Positions 18,151-28,018 of a stretch of DNA of 63,609 bases are shown here, one piece after another. Source of the DNA: Bacteroidales bacterium (GTDB lineage Bacteria > Bacteroidota > Bacteroidia > Bacteroidales > UBA10428); NCBI GenBank assembly GCA_016938235.1, contig JAFGVA010000184.1:1-63609 (forward strand), written 5' to 3'. How positions within the stretch are numbered: position 1 is the first letter of the stretch; each line of letters starts with the position of its first letter. The position numbers and the translations under genes were made by a program. The notes beneath the pieces were generated by a model. It made no database searches. It saw only the letters and a list, made by a program, of their open reading frames with translations, and was not told the DNA's origin.

Positions 18151-20077
18151 AAAAATGTCTTTTTATTGAGTTTACTATTGAATTGCTTGTTGGCAACACC
18201 TGTTCTTCCAATGATTTTGCTGAGGGTATAGGGATAGGCAATGAACCTATCCGAAGTGTTGAAACATAATATGGAATTTTGCTTACAACATTTGAGATTA
18301 TCTCACTTCCAATTCCACCGTCAATACTTCCTTCTTCAACTGTTACAAGTTTTCGTGTTGTTTCGACAGAAGAAACTATATCTAAATAATCAATTGGATG
18401 TAGTTTGGTAAGTATTATCACTTCCGCCTTAAATTCATATTCTAAAAATAATTTCTCGATACTATTTATTACATGATGCGCAACACCTCCATAAGTAACA
18501 ATTGTTAAATTGGGTTGTGATAATACAGGAAGGGCTTTAACAGTGGGGTATTCCTCATTATTAGCAATAAACTTATAATTAGTTATTTGAGGAGGGCCAA
18601 TGTATTTACCGTAATCTGTTTTATTTTCAATTATAATAGTTGGGTGTTTTTCTTTTAATACATTATTAAAAATTATCTCAGGATTAATAAATGTATTAAT
18701 TGCCAACAATTTAACATTATCAATACCAAGAAGAAAGCGTTCTAATGATTGTGAGTGAGTTGGCCCATAGCCTCTTCCACCACCCATTGGTGTTCTTAAA
18801 ACCATAGGGCATGATACTTTCTTATTGTACATGTGGTGAATTTTGGAAGCATGATTTACTATCTGATCAAATGCCAGTGTTACAAAATCACCGAACATTA
18901 TTTCAACAAAAGGCTTAAAACCGGCAAGTGCCAATCCATTTGCAATGCCAGTTATGGCTCCCTCACTAATTGGGGTGGTTAGTACTTGTTGAGGGAAATT
19001 AAATGAAAGATTTTTAGCGACCTTAAATGCCCCCCCATAGGGAGATTTTACATCCTCGCCAATAAAGACAACTTCCTTATTCTTAAGTGCGTTATCAAAA
19101 AACTGGTTCATTAAGTTAACCTGTCTTTGTTTAATATTTTGCAGCTCTGTCCAGGTTTTTTCTTCAGAAACCACCAGGTTATCAGAATAATATTCTTTTA
19201 GGTCAAGTTCATCCTGCCCATCAAAATCAGCTATAATATTATCAACTTTCTTAATGATCGGCTCCATGTATTCATTATACAAATGGGGCTCGTTTTTTGA
19301 GAATTTATTTATAAAGTCTCTTTCTCTATATTTATTTACTTCACTAACATCTCTGTCATCGTCTCCTTTGGAATGCGCATTTAACCGGTATAAATTCACT
19401 AAATGAAATGCCGGTTTCTGATTTTTTCTAATATATTCAATCGATTCGCTTGCATTTTCCAAAAGTTTATTCTCATCCCAAACATCACTATCAAAGGTCT
19501 TAATACCGAATGCTTTAGCTCTATCCACGATATTCCCGGCTAAATTGTCTTTTTGCTCCGTTGATTGTGCATAACCATTATTTTCACATACTATAAGCAA
19601 AGGAAGTTCCCAAAGTGATATTATATTCATTGTTTCATATAAAGCACCTTCTCCTAAGGTACCGTCTCCAATATATACAACTCCTATATTTCCATTGCCG
19701 CGTAGTTTATTTGCAAGAGCATGTCCTGCTGCCATTGGTACTATTCCTCCCTGGATACCATTTGAGTAAAAATTCCCATTTTGTAAATGCTGACTGCTAC
19801 CGATACCACCGCAAATCCCTTTTCCTTTACCCATTAGCTCGCCAATAAGACCTTTGCAGTCTTTAGTAAAAGAAATATAATGTCCATGACAGCGGTGATT
19901 AGAAAAAACAAAGTCCTGTTTTTTTAATTGTCCGGCAAAGGCAACTGCTGATAATTCTTCTCCAACACATGTATGTACCGTGCCATTTAGTTTTCCCCGT
20001 GAAAAAAGATTCAAGAAACTTTCTTCAACATATCTGATTAACAGGGCTTCCTTAATTTGACGATGGTTTATTGCCAT
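18134..20077 (-). CDS. thiamine-diphosphate 2-oxoacid dehydrogenase E1, fused alpha-beta subunits
   Basis: The 647-residue protein joins an E1 alpha part (about 1-320) and an E1 beta part (about 330-647), as in Bacteroidota branched-chain-type enzymes. The alpha part has the acidic/His loop SNHRCHGHYI and the thiamine-diphosphate motif starting GDGTLGEGALYETMN (137-151) and ending ENN (Asn166, Asn167). The beta part has FIGEDV, TTPISEGAITGIANGLALAG and RTPMGGGRGYGPTHSQS. It decarboxylates a 2-oxoacid and transfers the acyl group to the lipoyl arm of E2, encoded next with a 17-bp overlap. Its place in the middle of a polysaccharide locus is unusual. The substrate (pyruvate, branched-chain or other 2-oxoacid) cannot be assigned from sequence. 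Confidence 0.9.
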   Translation of the reverse strand: MAINHRQIKEALLIRYVEESFLNLFSRGKLNGTVHTCVGEELSAVAFAGQLKKQDFVFSNHRCHGHYISFTKDCKGLIGELMGKGKGICGGIGSSQHLQNGNFYSNGIQGGIVPMAAGHALANKLRGNGNIGVVYIGDGTLGEGALYETMNIISLWELPLLIVCENNGYAQSTEQKDNLAGNIVDRAKAFGIKTFDSDVWDENKLLENASESIEYIRKNQKPAFHLVNLYRLNAHSKGDDDRDVSEVNKYRERDFINKFSKNEPHLYNEYMEPIIKKVDNIIADFDGQDELDLKEYYSDNLVVSEEKTWTELQNIKQRQVNLMNQFFDNALKNKEVVFIGEDVKSPYGGAFKVAKNLSFNFPQQVLTTPISEGAITGIANGLALAGFKPFVEIMFGDFVTLAFDQIVNHASKIHHMYNKKVSCPMVLRTPMGGGRGYGPTHSQSLERFLLGIDNVKLLAINTFINPEIIFNNVLKEKHPTIIIENKTDYGKYIGPPQITNYKFIANNEEYPTVKALPVLSQPNLTIVTYGGVAHHVINSIEKLFLEYEFKAEVIILTKLHPIDYLDIVSSVETTRKLVTVEEGSIDGGIGSEIISNVVSKIPYYVSTLRIGSLPIPIPSAKSLEEQVLPTSNSIVNSIKRHFYEANS

Positions 20078-20315
20078 TAAAATATCGTTTTAGGTTTAGA
20101 TTTAATATAACCTTATTTGTTTTTGTGTTATTAAACCAACTTTTATTTAACAATACGAAAATCAAATAATTTATCCCCTATAGATCCATAAAGGGCGTTA
20201 TTGATTTTATTCGCCTTTTGGCTCCTGAACTAAAGGTTCTCTACTCCCTTTAGGGATGGGGTAAGAGAGAAAATCAACAAATCAATACTCTCGTAAAAAT
20301 TTTTCATTATATAGT

Positions 20316-20873
20316 CTAAGTATTTTCTTCAGGCCTCCAGAAGTATCTTTCCACGTTTTCCCTAAACTCTATATCAAGAATTTTATTGGGTACACCCATT
20401 GATATCGATTTTGGAGGAATATCCTTATTCACCATTGTATTAGCTCCGACTACTGAGTTATCACCAATTTTCACTCCGCCAACAATAACAGCACCGGGAG
20501 CAAATCTCACACAATTCCCAATAATAGGAGATCCTCCCCTTTCTGTAGCAAATGTAACGTTGTGGGTTAACATTACATTGTCTCCAATAATAGCATTCTC
20601 GTTTATTACTATCCCGTGACCATGCCATATTTTTATTCCATAACCTATTTTAGTTCGCTTTGGAATTTCAATCCTGACTTTACGTGAAATTATATTGTAT
20701 CTTATTCCGATAACAATGGAGATTATTCTGTTTTTTTTATTTGAATAATGATTCGCTATTCGATACCATACCAGGAAACGAAACAGAGGATTTGTTATGT
20801 ACATTTTAAGAAATGCTTTGAAACCTTTTTTACCATTGTATCTAAACAAATCTGATTTTATGTATTCCCACAT
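20316..20873 (-). CDS. serine acetyltransferase-like hexapeptide acyltransferase
   Basis: The 185-residue protein has a short helical N terminus and a left-handed beta-helix with the CysE-type motif YGIKIWHGHGIVINENAIIG, then MLTHNVTF and CVRFAPGAVIVGGVKIGDNS. It is a trimeric acyltransferase that most likely modifies a sugar or its nucleotide precursor. It is one of three hexapeptide enzymes in the locus. The 238-bp gap between its stop codon and the E1 start is the largest internal gap between 12965 and 25438. Confidence 0.8.
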   Translation of the reverse strand: MWEYIKSDLFRYNGKKGFKAFLKMYITNPLFRFLVWYRIANHYSNKKNRIISIVIGIRYNIISRKVRIEIPKRTKIGYGIKIWHGHGIVINENAIIGDNVMLTHNVTFATERGGSPIIGNCVRFAPGAVIVGGVKIGDNSVVGANTMVNKDIPPKSISMGVPNKILDIEFRENVERYFWRPEENT

Positions 20874-20890
20874 AGTAATTTTTAATTAGA

Positions 20891-21523
20891 CTATTTTATA
20901 TTTCTGATAACTTTACAAGGGTTACCGGCAGCTATAACATTTGCCGGGATATCTTTTGTAACCAAACTATTCGCTCCTATTACTGAGTTTTTTCCAATGG
21001 TAACACCTTTAAGTACCGTCACATTCATTCCTAACCATACATTATCCTCAATAACCACAGGCGCTGAAACATCTGAAGCTGTTTGATTATTCCATCTTTT
21101 ATCCGGATCCAGTTCATGAAAACCATAGTCTGAAATAAAACAATTAGCTCCTACCAGTACTTTTTCTCCAATTGTAATCTTTTCCGCAACAAGTATAACA
21201 GCTCCACTAATGCCGCATCTGTCTCCAATTATTAATTCTGCACCTTTTTGAATGGTAGATATAGTATTTTTTTTGTTTATACCAGCCATATTCATGTAGG
21301 ACGTTGAAATAAAGGTGCAATTTTTACCAATATTCATTTTACTAAACCGAAATCTGATGAAATAAGAATTCCCATAAAATTTGATCGGTTTATGAAATTT
21401 CACACCAAATACTTTAAGTCTGATCCGAATAAAAAATGTCCAGAAACTTCGATTTATTAGTAGCTTAAAATTTCGAATTTTATTATAAGCTACTCCTCTT
21501 AAATCCAATTGATTAATATTCAT
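20891..21523 (-). CDS. WbbJ/MAT-like hexapeptide acetyltransferase
   Basis: The 210-residue left-handed beta-helix protein contains GISGAVILVAEKITIGEKVLV, ISDYGFHELDP, and VVIEDNVWLGMNVTVLKGVTIG followed by GANSLVTKDIPANVIAAGNP. That C-terminal signature is typical of the maltose/galactoside-acetyltransferase branch (LacA, WbbJ, VioB-like). It should O- or N-acetylate a sugar of the repeat unit from acetyl-CoA. It lies 17 bp upstream of the CysE-like gene. Confidence 0.85.
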   Translation of the reverse strand: MNINQLDLRGVAYNKIRNFKLLINRSFWTFFIRIRLKVFGVKFHKPIKFYGNSYFIRFRFSKMNIGKNCTFISTSYMNMAGINKKNTISTIQKGAELIIGDRCGISGAVILVAEKITIGEKVLVGANCFISDYGFHELDPDKRWNNQTASDVSAPVVIEDNVWLGMNVTVLKGVTIGKNSVIGANSLVTKDIPANVIAAGNPCKVIRNIK

Positions 21524-21691
21524 AATACTGTTATATTAAGGCTTAGTTAGCTTTTATTATCAAGAGTAATACCATAGCTTAGTCGAAAGTAGCAATATTT
21601 AAGTTCCTGAAAAGTGACTGTTTGTATTCAGTAATTTGACTCTGATCCTTAGACAAAAAGATCTCACAATAACTCTAATATATTTGTTATT

Positions 21692-22675
21692 TTACTTCAA
21701 ATAGTGATTGTAAAACATCTGTTTCTTTTCATCGAGTTTTATTTTGGCTTTTTTCTGCCTTACGCTCCATGGGATAAAGATTTTCTTGAGTTTTCTCTTT
21801 ATTTTATTTTTTAATTGCTTTTCCTCTGAAATCCTTTTCCAGGAAAAATATTGATCAAAATCATCATTTATGCAAACTGCATTAGGATGATTCATGAAAT
21901 TAAACTCATCATCAATATCCTGAAAATAATGTATCTCATCATAGGTTGGAGAGGTAGTTCCGCAAGGATCAATATTGGAAATCAGGTTCTTTCGAGGAAA
22001 GATACAAACACCGGCATTCATAAAAATAGTATATTGCCATTGATAATCCCATATATTCCTATTCATTTTACTGGCATTGATAAATTTATTTTTCCAGTAT
22101 AAAGCTTCATCCTTCGAAAACCTTAGATCAAGATATTTTCTTTCCAAAACAGAAGGCAAATTACTTAGATTAAAATCATAGTATTTCCAAGCCCTGCGCC
22201 AGGTAGCCCACCCAACATTATTTTGATATCTGCTAAAAAGATAACTATCGGAGTTTTTAAATTTGTAATCTTTATATATTAAGGTGCCGGAAATATGCAT
22301 AATTCTTTCATTGTCGTAATATTTTTCCAGTAATTCAGAGCAATACTCGAAAAACTTCATGGATGGCACACAGTCATCTTCAAGTATAATTGCTCTGTCT
22401 TCCTGTTCAAACACCCAACTGATGCCAGACTGTGGCCTTGGTCCACAACCAAGATTTTTTTCAGATATATTTGTTTTAACTTCACATTCCCAATCTACAT
22501 TTGTCACTATTTCCTTAACCTTTTTAGTGAGTTCTATATCTTCTGCATTGCCTTCCCTGGGTCCATCCATCACTATGTATAATTTAGGGACTTTTGCTTT
22601 ACGAATCCTGTTAAAAACCTGCAGGACTTCATTTGGTCTATTGAAACAGATTAATACGACTGGTGCAATTTCCAT
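21692..22675 (-). CDS. GT2-like / HpnI-type nucleotide-diphospho-sugar transferase
   Basis: The 327-residue protein has a GT-A fold that opens APVVLICFNRPNEVLQVFNR. It has IVMDGPREG, the metal-binding AIILEDDCVPS and NVGWATWRRAW. This family, often labelled hemolytic protein HlpA-like or sugar transferase, is frequent in LPS and capsule loci and probably adds a sugar to the repeat unit. The C-terminal 40 residues are Lys-rich and may associate with the membrane. It starts 4 bp after the flippase gene, so the two are likely co-translated. Confidence 0.8.
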   Translation of the reverse strand: MEIAPVVLICFNRPNEVLQVFNRIRKAKVPKLYIVMDGPREGNAEDIELTKKVKEIVTNVDWECEVKTNISEKNLGCGPRPQSGISWVFEQEDRAIILEDDCVPSMKFFEYCSELLEKYYDNERIMHISGTLIYKDYKFKNSDSYLFSRYQNNVGWATWRRAWKYYDFNLSNLPSVLERKYLDLRFSKDEALYWKNKFINASKMNRNIWDYQWQYTIFMNAGVCIFPRKNLISNIDPCGTTSPTYDEIHYFQDIDDEFNFMNHPNAVCINDDFDQYFSWKRISEEKQLKNKIKRKLKKIFIPWSVRQKKAKIKLDEKKQMFYNHYLK

Positions 22676-22679
22676 AAGA

Positions 22680-23963
22680 TTATTTTTTAAACAGATTAAA
22701 TGGCTTAAATTTTAAATATAAAATAAAAGAAACCTGTGTTACCAGATATAAACATGCAATAGAAATTCGTCCATAGGTTCCACCCATAAAACCATATTGA
22801 TGAATGAAATATTTATAAAGAACAAAACCAATACTTCCGGCTATTATATTAATATAGAGTTGAAACCTGGATTTTCCAAGAGCGATAAGAATGGCATTTG
22901 AAATACTTGTTATATTCATAATAAGAATTGCAACTACATAATAATTAGCATAGATATAAGCCCTTGTGTATCTTCCACTGGTTAAATAATTAACAATAAA
23001 TTCTGAGAATATAAAAAACATTATTGTCATAAATACTAAAACTATGACATACGCCCCTGAAAACAGAAAAAACTTCCCCTTATTATTTTGCGCTACAAAT
23101 TTATAGAAATCAGGCTGAAAAGCACTGAATAAAGCAGCCGCTGCTGTTCCAATATAACCGGCAACATTGGCACCAATTGAATAATAACCAAGCTCAGAAG
23201 TATCTTTAAGTGCTCCTAACAGCAACCTGTCAATATTTGCCATTGGCAAATAAAAATAGGCTGAAAGAAGCATTGGTGATGCCCACCACATTGCCTCTTT
23301 AATTAACTTAAAATCTAATTTAATTTTTAGGTTAAATTTAAATTGTTTAATAAAAATTAAACTGGTAACTATTAATCCAACCAGTGACCCAAACATTCGG
23401 CCGGCAGCACCCCACTTAAAGACAACAACAAATAACAAGCCGAAAGCTATACTGAGTACAGCCAACAGTCCAGTATATAAAAAGTATGTAAAAGCTGCTT
23501 TTTTAAGTTTTAATTCCATTAAAAGGAATATTTGATATACTTCTAAAAACAGTGTAATCAGCATAATAAATGCAAAGGGGTAGAACGGTATCTCAACTTT
23601 TACTATTTTAAAATAAGTGTATAATGCTCCTGCTGAAATAAAAAGAACCAGAATATTAACATAGGTAAGAAAGACTATTATATTTGATAGCAGCTTTTTA
23701 TTTTGATTAGAGTCTTGCTTAAAATATTTAAACAAATAATACCAGGTAAGTGTCATTGTTGTTAATGGAAATACAAACTGTCTTGCGGAAGTAAAATACC
23801 CAAGTATACCAAATTCTTCAGCACTTAAATTTCGGGCAAAAATAGGCGATGTGAAAATAGCAATACAAAGCTGTAAAAACGAGCCACCAAAATATAAAAA
23901 TGCATTTTTAAAATTATCGATAAGCCCTTTATATTTTGTCAAAAAATCAGAGATTTTCTTCAT
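22680..23963 (-). CDS. Wzx-like polysaccharide flippase (MOP superfamily)
   Basis: The 427-residue protein has about twelve helices and the MOP/Wzx N terminus (NAFLYFGGSFLQLCIAIFTSPIF followed by ARNLSAEEFGILGYF). It would translocate the undecaprenyl-diphosphate-linked repeat unit to the periplasmic face for polymerisation. Its start overlaps the end of the upstream polymerase gene by 4 bp, a common Wzx-Wzy pairing. Polysaccharide specificity cannot be read from sequence. Confidence 0.85.
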   Translation of the reverse strand: MKKISDFLTKYKGLIDNFKNAFLYFGGSFLQLCIAIFTSPIFARNLSAEEFGILGYFTSARQFVFPLTTMTLTWYYLFKYFKQDSNQNKKLLSNIIVFLTYVNILVLFISAGALYTYFKIVKVEIPFYPFAFIMLITLFLEVYQIFLLMELKLKKAAFTYFLYTGLLAVLSIAFGLLFVVVFKWGAAGRMFGSLVGLIVTSLIFIKQFKFNLKIKLDFKLIKEAMWWASPMLLSAYFYLPMANIDRLLLGALKDTSELGYYSIGANVAGYIGTAAAALFSAFQPDFYKFVAQNNKGKFFLFSGAYVIVLVFMTIMFFIFSEFIVNYLTSGRYTRAYIYANYYVVAILIMNITSISNAILIALGKSRFQLYINIIAGSIGFVLYKYFIHQYGFMGGTYGRISIACLYLVTQVSFILYLKFKPFNLFKK

Positions 23964-25438
23964 GAATGCACCTGTTTAATTTCTTTAAAACTTCCTAAGA
24001 CAGATGATGAATCCTGCCTGTTATTCTGATTTTCCACCATATATATGGCTGCAAAATAAATTCCTAGCATAGTTCCAAAATCGGCAAATACCTTTGTAAA
24101 TGTTAACTCATAACCTATATAAAAAAACCGGAAGGTAATCATGGCTATAAAGTATGCTCTTAAAGCTATAATTACAATATAAAGAAAACCATTTTGTTCC
24201 ATTTTCGCCCTGTCTTTTCCAATAGCTTTTAAAACGTGTTTTGATAGAGGTAAAAAAAACAAAAACCTGCTATGATAAATTAGCCATCCCAACCAGCCAT
24301 ACATGGCAAGTGTTCCTGTCAATGGAATATCAGACAATCCCCAATCCATGTCAGTTTCGTTATTTCCCCACCACCTGGAGTCATATCCATTTCCTAAAAT
24401 AGGATTCGCACGTATCATACTAAGATGTAAAGGCAATTCATGTTCAGTACGGGTTTGAGTTGTCCCTTCCTCTACTCCACCTATCCCAAATAATTCCTCA
24501 AAAGTTGCAATATAAAGATCCTTCATTCCATTATAAACAGTAGGAGCCATAATAAAAACCACAGCAATCATTAATACTAAAACTTTAATTAATTTCACAA
24601 ATCCGGTAAGGTTTCTATTGAGGTATTTTGACACAAGAAATACAACCAATAAAATGGTCAGAACCTCTGTAACAAGTTCCAGACGATACATAGCAATAAA
24701 AGGAAGCATCATCGTCATAACTCCAGCCATGTAGTAATGAATGTGTGCCTTTTTGCCTCCGAAAAAGACAAAAAAACCAATTGCCACAAATGTTGATATA
24801 TAAAATAAATAGCTTTGAAATAATATAATTCGTGTTGCTCCATTTCGCCAATATGCTCTTACTTTAAATATTTCGAGAGGGGTATAAAGATTAATTAGAA
24901 TGATAAGAGTAATGAAAATTACAGATAAAACAATTGCATTAATAAATTTTTTACCATCAATTTTAAAAATAACATAGGATGGAATAACAAGATAGACACC
25001 CAGATACGTGGGAAAACCTCTATATATTGAATGAAAGATTTCCAGTATATTATCGGGTGAAACCTTTAATAAAAAGCTAATAAAAAATTGGTATAATGTA
25101 AAAAGATATAATACAGGTAGAAACCTTTTTAAATTATAATCTACTTTCCTTTCTTTGACCTGCGGAGAAAACATAACCAAGAAGGAAAAAAAATAAAAAA
25201 TTGTTCCAAAAGGCAATGCTGTTGGAAATCCGAAGGCGAAATACTCCAACAACATTGCCGGATTTGAATCTATAACTGCGCATAATGCAAAAGCCAATAC
25301 AATATCTTTTTTAAACAAAATGAAGTATATTAATATAATAATACCTCCGGCAGTAAGCCCCAGTATTCCACCTCTATTACTAAATAGAGGAATTAATAGC
25401 ATCGCTAAACTAAATAAAATGTAATTTTGCTTAAACAT
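23960..25438 (-). CDS. Wzy-like polysaccharide polymerase / O-antigen ligase family
   Basis: The 492-residue polytopic protein has about ten to twelve helices and one large periplasmic loop, around GIGGVEEGTTQTRTEHELPL and PILGNGYDSRWWGNNE, as in Wzy/WaaL proteins. It should polymerise flipped repeat units. The ATG at 25438 is preferred to a TTG three codons further upstream (25447). It overlaps the flippase gene by 4 bp. Family assignment rests on topology, the loop and gene order, because Wzy proteins share little sequence. Confidence 0.75.
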   Translation of the reverse strand: MFKQNYILFSLAMLLIPLFSNRGGILGLTAGGIIILIYFILFKKDIVLAFALCAVIDSNPAMLLEYFAFGFPTALPFGTIFYFFSFLVMFSPQVKERKVDYNLKRFLPVLYLFTLYQFFISFLLKVSPDNILEIFHSIYRGFPTYLGVYLVIPSYVIFKIDGKKFINAIVLSVIFITLIILINLYTPLEIFKVRAYWRNGATRIILFQSYLFYISTFVAIGFFVFFGGKKAHIHYYMAGVMTMMLPFIAMYRLELVTEVLTILLVVFLVSKYLNRNLTGFVKLIKVLVLMIAVVFIMAPTVYNGMKDLYIATFEELFGIGGVEEGTTQTRTEHELPLHLSMIRANPILGNGYDSRWWGNNETDMDWGLSDIPLTGTLAMYGWLGWLIYHSRFLFFLPLSKHVLKAIGKDRAKMEQNGFLYIVIIALRAYFIAMITFRFFYIGYELTFTKVFADFGTMLGIYFAAIYMVENQNNRQDSSSVLGSFKEIKQVHS

Positions 25439-25600
25439 TAAATGCAATTAGCATATAAATTAGAAATTAATCATTATTCTTAATAAAAGACATTATCCAG
25501 GTCATGAAGAATTGGAACGAAAAACAATATAACCACAAACATCAAAGGAAAGATTGTTTATCAAATTTTTAAAATGGTCTGTTGAAGAACAACGCTTTAT

Positions 25601-27985
25601 TTACTTATCTCCATAATAACCATAGCCATAACGCCCCTTTTTGTCAGCTGGAACATCATTAATAATAATAGCTAAATTCTTCCGTTTTTCATCTTCAAGT
25701 TCATTTATAACTGTTTCTGTTTCCCGAAATAAACTCCGTTTTATTCGAATAACAAAAAGACTTAAATCAGCTATTTCTAACAAAGGAAGTCCGTCCGTTA
25801 CAATTCCTATTGGAGGTGTATCAACAATAATGTAATCATAATCTCCTCGCAACTGCTCAAAAAGTGTTTCAGTAAGAGGTGAAGAAATCAGGGCTGCCGG
25901 ATTTGGTGGTTTTTGTCCAGCTATAATAACATCTAAATTTTCCAATACGCTTTGTTGCTTAATATCTTCATAACCTACCGTCCCGCTATAATAATCACTA
26001 ATACCAGACTGATCAGTAATGCCTAAACTATCAAATATCCTCGGTTTTCGTAAGTCAAAACCTAGTAATACCGTTTTGAAATTGGCTGCAGCTAAAGTCA
26101 CCGCAAGATTCTTGGATATAAAAGATTTTCCTTCCTGGCTAATTGTTGATGATATCGTAATCACCCTCGGGCCAGACTCCGAAATAAAATAGTTAATTTT
26201 ATTACGCACTTTATTAAAAGATTCTAAAACGTGAGGTTCAAGAATTTGGCTAATTTCTTTAGTCCCTTTTTTAGTATTCCGATAAACTCTTCCAATAACC
26301 GGTAGATCAAAACGTTTCTTTATTTCATCCTCATCAGTAAAGGTCTTTCTTAACATCTCCATAAAACCGATTAGTCCAAACGGAATTAAAATCCCTAGAA
26401 CAAATCCGGCAAAAAGAATCACCTTTTTCTTTGGAGCAACGGGGAACGGATATGTATTTGCAGGTTCAAGAACCTCTACTTCACTTTGAATAGATGCTTT
26501 GGCAATCTCAGCTTCCGCTTTTTTCTCCATTAAATACGAATAAAGCTTATCGTTTATATCATATTGCCGTTCATACCCTAACAATTCACGCTGTGTTTTA
26601 GGTAAATCATTAGCTTGCTTGTTAAAATTATCTATACGGGCATTGATATCTTTCAGAGTGCTATTGCTTGTTTTTGTGTAATAGGAAATATTCTCAATTG
26701 CCATTTTTTGCAGATTCTCGATGCGGATGTTTATTTGACGCAAATAAGGACTTTTATCCTGCTGGTTTTCAATAAGGTTTAACTTCTCTGCTTTTAAACT
26801 TATTAATTCATTAATAAGACTGTTTAATCGGTCATCTTCGATTCCCATAGCCGATGGAGCAAGGAGCTCACCATCAGTTCTTTCCTTAAAGTAATCATCA
26901 ATATACTTATAATACCTTAAGTTCATTTCAAGAACAGCCTTCTCTCCCTCCAATCTGGATATCTCGTCATATATTTGTCCTGATTGCCGGGTAATATCAA
27001 CTAATTCACTTGTTGTTTGATATCGCTGTAATTTTGCTTCAGCTGTTTTTAATGAGTTTTGAATAGAATACAATTGATTGTCGATATAATCAATGGCTTT
27101 ATTTGCCATTTCCAGTTTCTTATTATATTCATCATGGGAATAATAATAAGTAAGATTACTAAGAATATCAATTGCTTTTTGTGGCACTGTTGTTTCCATG
27201 CTAAACCCAAGGATATTGTCGGATAAAGTATAAGCTTGAATATCCCATTGAAGCCAAAGTATTATGCTTTTTTGTGTATTTATAGTAAATGAATATGATA
27301 TACCTTTTAAACTCTCTGTGCTAAAGTTACTATTTAATAGTAATTTAAAATCCATATTATCCGTGTGCAATGATTGGTCAAACCTACCTTTATACCTAAA
27401 ATTTAAACTGGGTAATTCTTTTATTTCCTGCTGCTTAGTAAGATTATATATTAAAACTTTATCCCGTTCGTTCACTGAAATCTCAAATTCATTATTATTT
27501 AGAATATTAACTATGAATTCGCATTCAACAGGCTGTGGATAATCTGGCTTTAGAATTACCAGGAAGGGAGCCGTCTCATAAAGTTCTTTTTTTATAAAGC
27601 GGTCATTTTGAAAATAACTTACCTGTAAATCAAGACCTTGTATCGCTTTTTCAAGATAACCGGAAGACTTTAAAACCATTATTTCATTTTCAAGAGGATT
27701 CTCTCCTCTTCTTACTCTTCTTGATTCTGATATAAATTTGATATTATCATCAAGAAGTTGCTCACTTGCTTTTTGCACACTAGTGCTTTCATTTTTTATT
27801 ACAGAAGTGTTTACCTGATAAACATTTGGACTGATTTTTATATAAAAAACAGCCCCTGTAATGGTAGTGAGAACAGAGACAAAAAACCAATACCAGTTTT
27901 TTGTCATTAACTTGAATAAGTTATTGAAATCGAATATATCGAATAAATCATTATTATATGCCATCTTATTTAGATAAAAATTCAT
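25601..27985 (-). CDS. Wzc-like polysaccharide co-polymerase with BY-kinase domain
   Basis: The 794-residue protein begins with a short cytoplasmic segment and a helix (about 32-50). A large periplasmic region with coiled coils (about 290-480) follows, then a second helix near 515-535 and a cytoplasmic tyrosine autokinase. Kinase motifs are Walker A SQEGKS, Walker A' LLGFDLRKPR and Walker B YIIVDTPPIG. The C terminus is a Tyr cluster (RYGYGYYGDK), the autophosphorylation site that controls chain length and export. Met8 is an alternative start. It forms the export apparatus with the Wza-like lipoprotein encoded just upstream. Confidence 0.93.
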   Translation of the reverse strand: MNFYLNKMAYNNDLFDIFDFNNLFKLMTKNWYWFFVSVLTTITGAVFYIKISPNVYQVNTSVIKNESTSVQKASEQLLDDNIKFISESRRVRRGENPLENEIMVLKSSGYLEKAIQGLDLQVSYFQNDRFIKKELYETAPFLVILKPDYPQPVECEFIVNILNNNEFEISVNERDKVLIYNLTKQQEIKELPSLNFRYKGRFDQSLHTDNMDFKLLLNSNFSTESLKGISYSFTINTQKSIILWLQWDIQAYTLSDNILGFSMETTVPQKAIDILSNLTYYYSHDEYNKKLEMANKAIDYIDNQLYSIQNSLKTAEAKLQRYQTTSELVDITRQSGQIYDEISRLEGEKAVLEMNLRYYKYIDDYFKERTDGELLAPSAMGIEDDRLNSLINELISLKAEKLNLIENQQDKSPYLRQINIRIENLQKMAIENISYYTKTSNSTLKDINARIDNFNKQANDLPKTQRELLGYERQYDINDKLYSYLMEKKAEAEIAKASIQSEVEVLEPANTYPFPVAPKKKVILFAGFVLGILIPFGLIGFMEMLRKTFTDEDEIKKRFDLPVIGRVYRNTKKGTKEISQILEPHVLESFNKVRNKINYFISESGPRVITISSTISQEGKSFISKNLAVTLAAANFKTVLLGFDLRKPRIFDSLGITDQSGISDYYSGTVGYEDIKQQSVLENLDVIIAGQKPPNPAALISSPLTETLFEQLRGDYDYIIVDTPPIGIVTDGLPLLEIADLSLFVIRIKRSLFRETETVINELEDEKRKNLAIIINDVPADKKGRYGYGYYGDK

Positions 27986-28018
27986 TAAAACAATTAAAAC
28001 CAGAATATTAACAAACTA

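Noticed and set aside
16000-20077. housekeeping pyruvate or branched-chain dehydrogenase operon
   Set aside because: Not fully excluded, but disfavoured: no E3 gene, the E2 has an unusual active-site motif and zinc-like tail, the third gene is a carrier fusion, and the genes are embedded in a polysaccharide operon.
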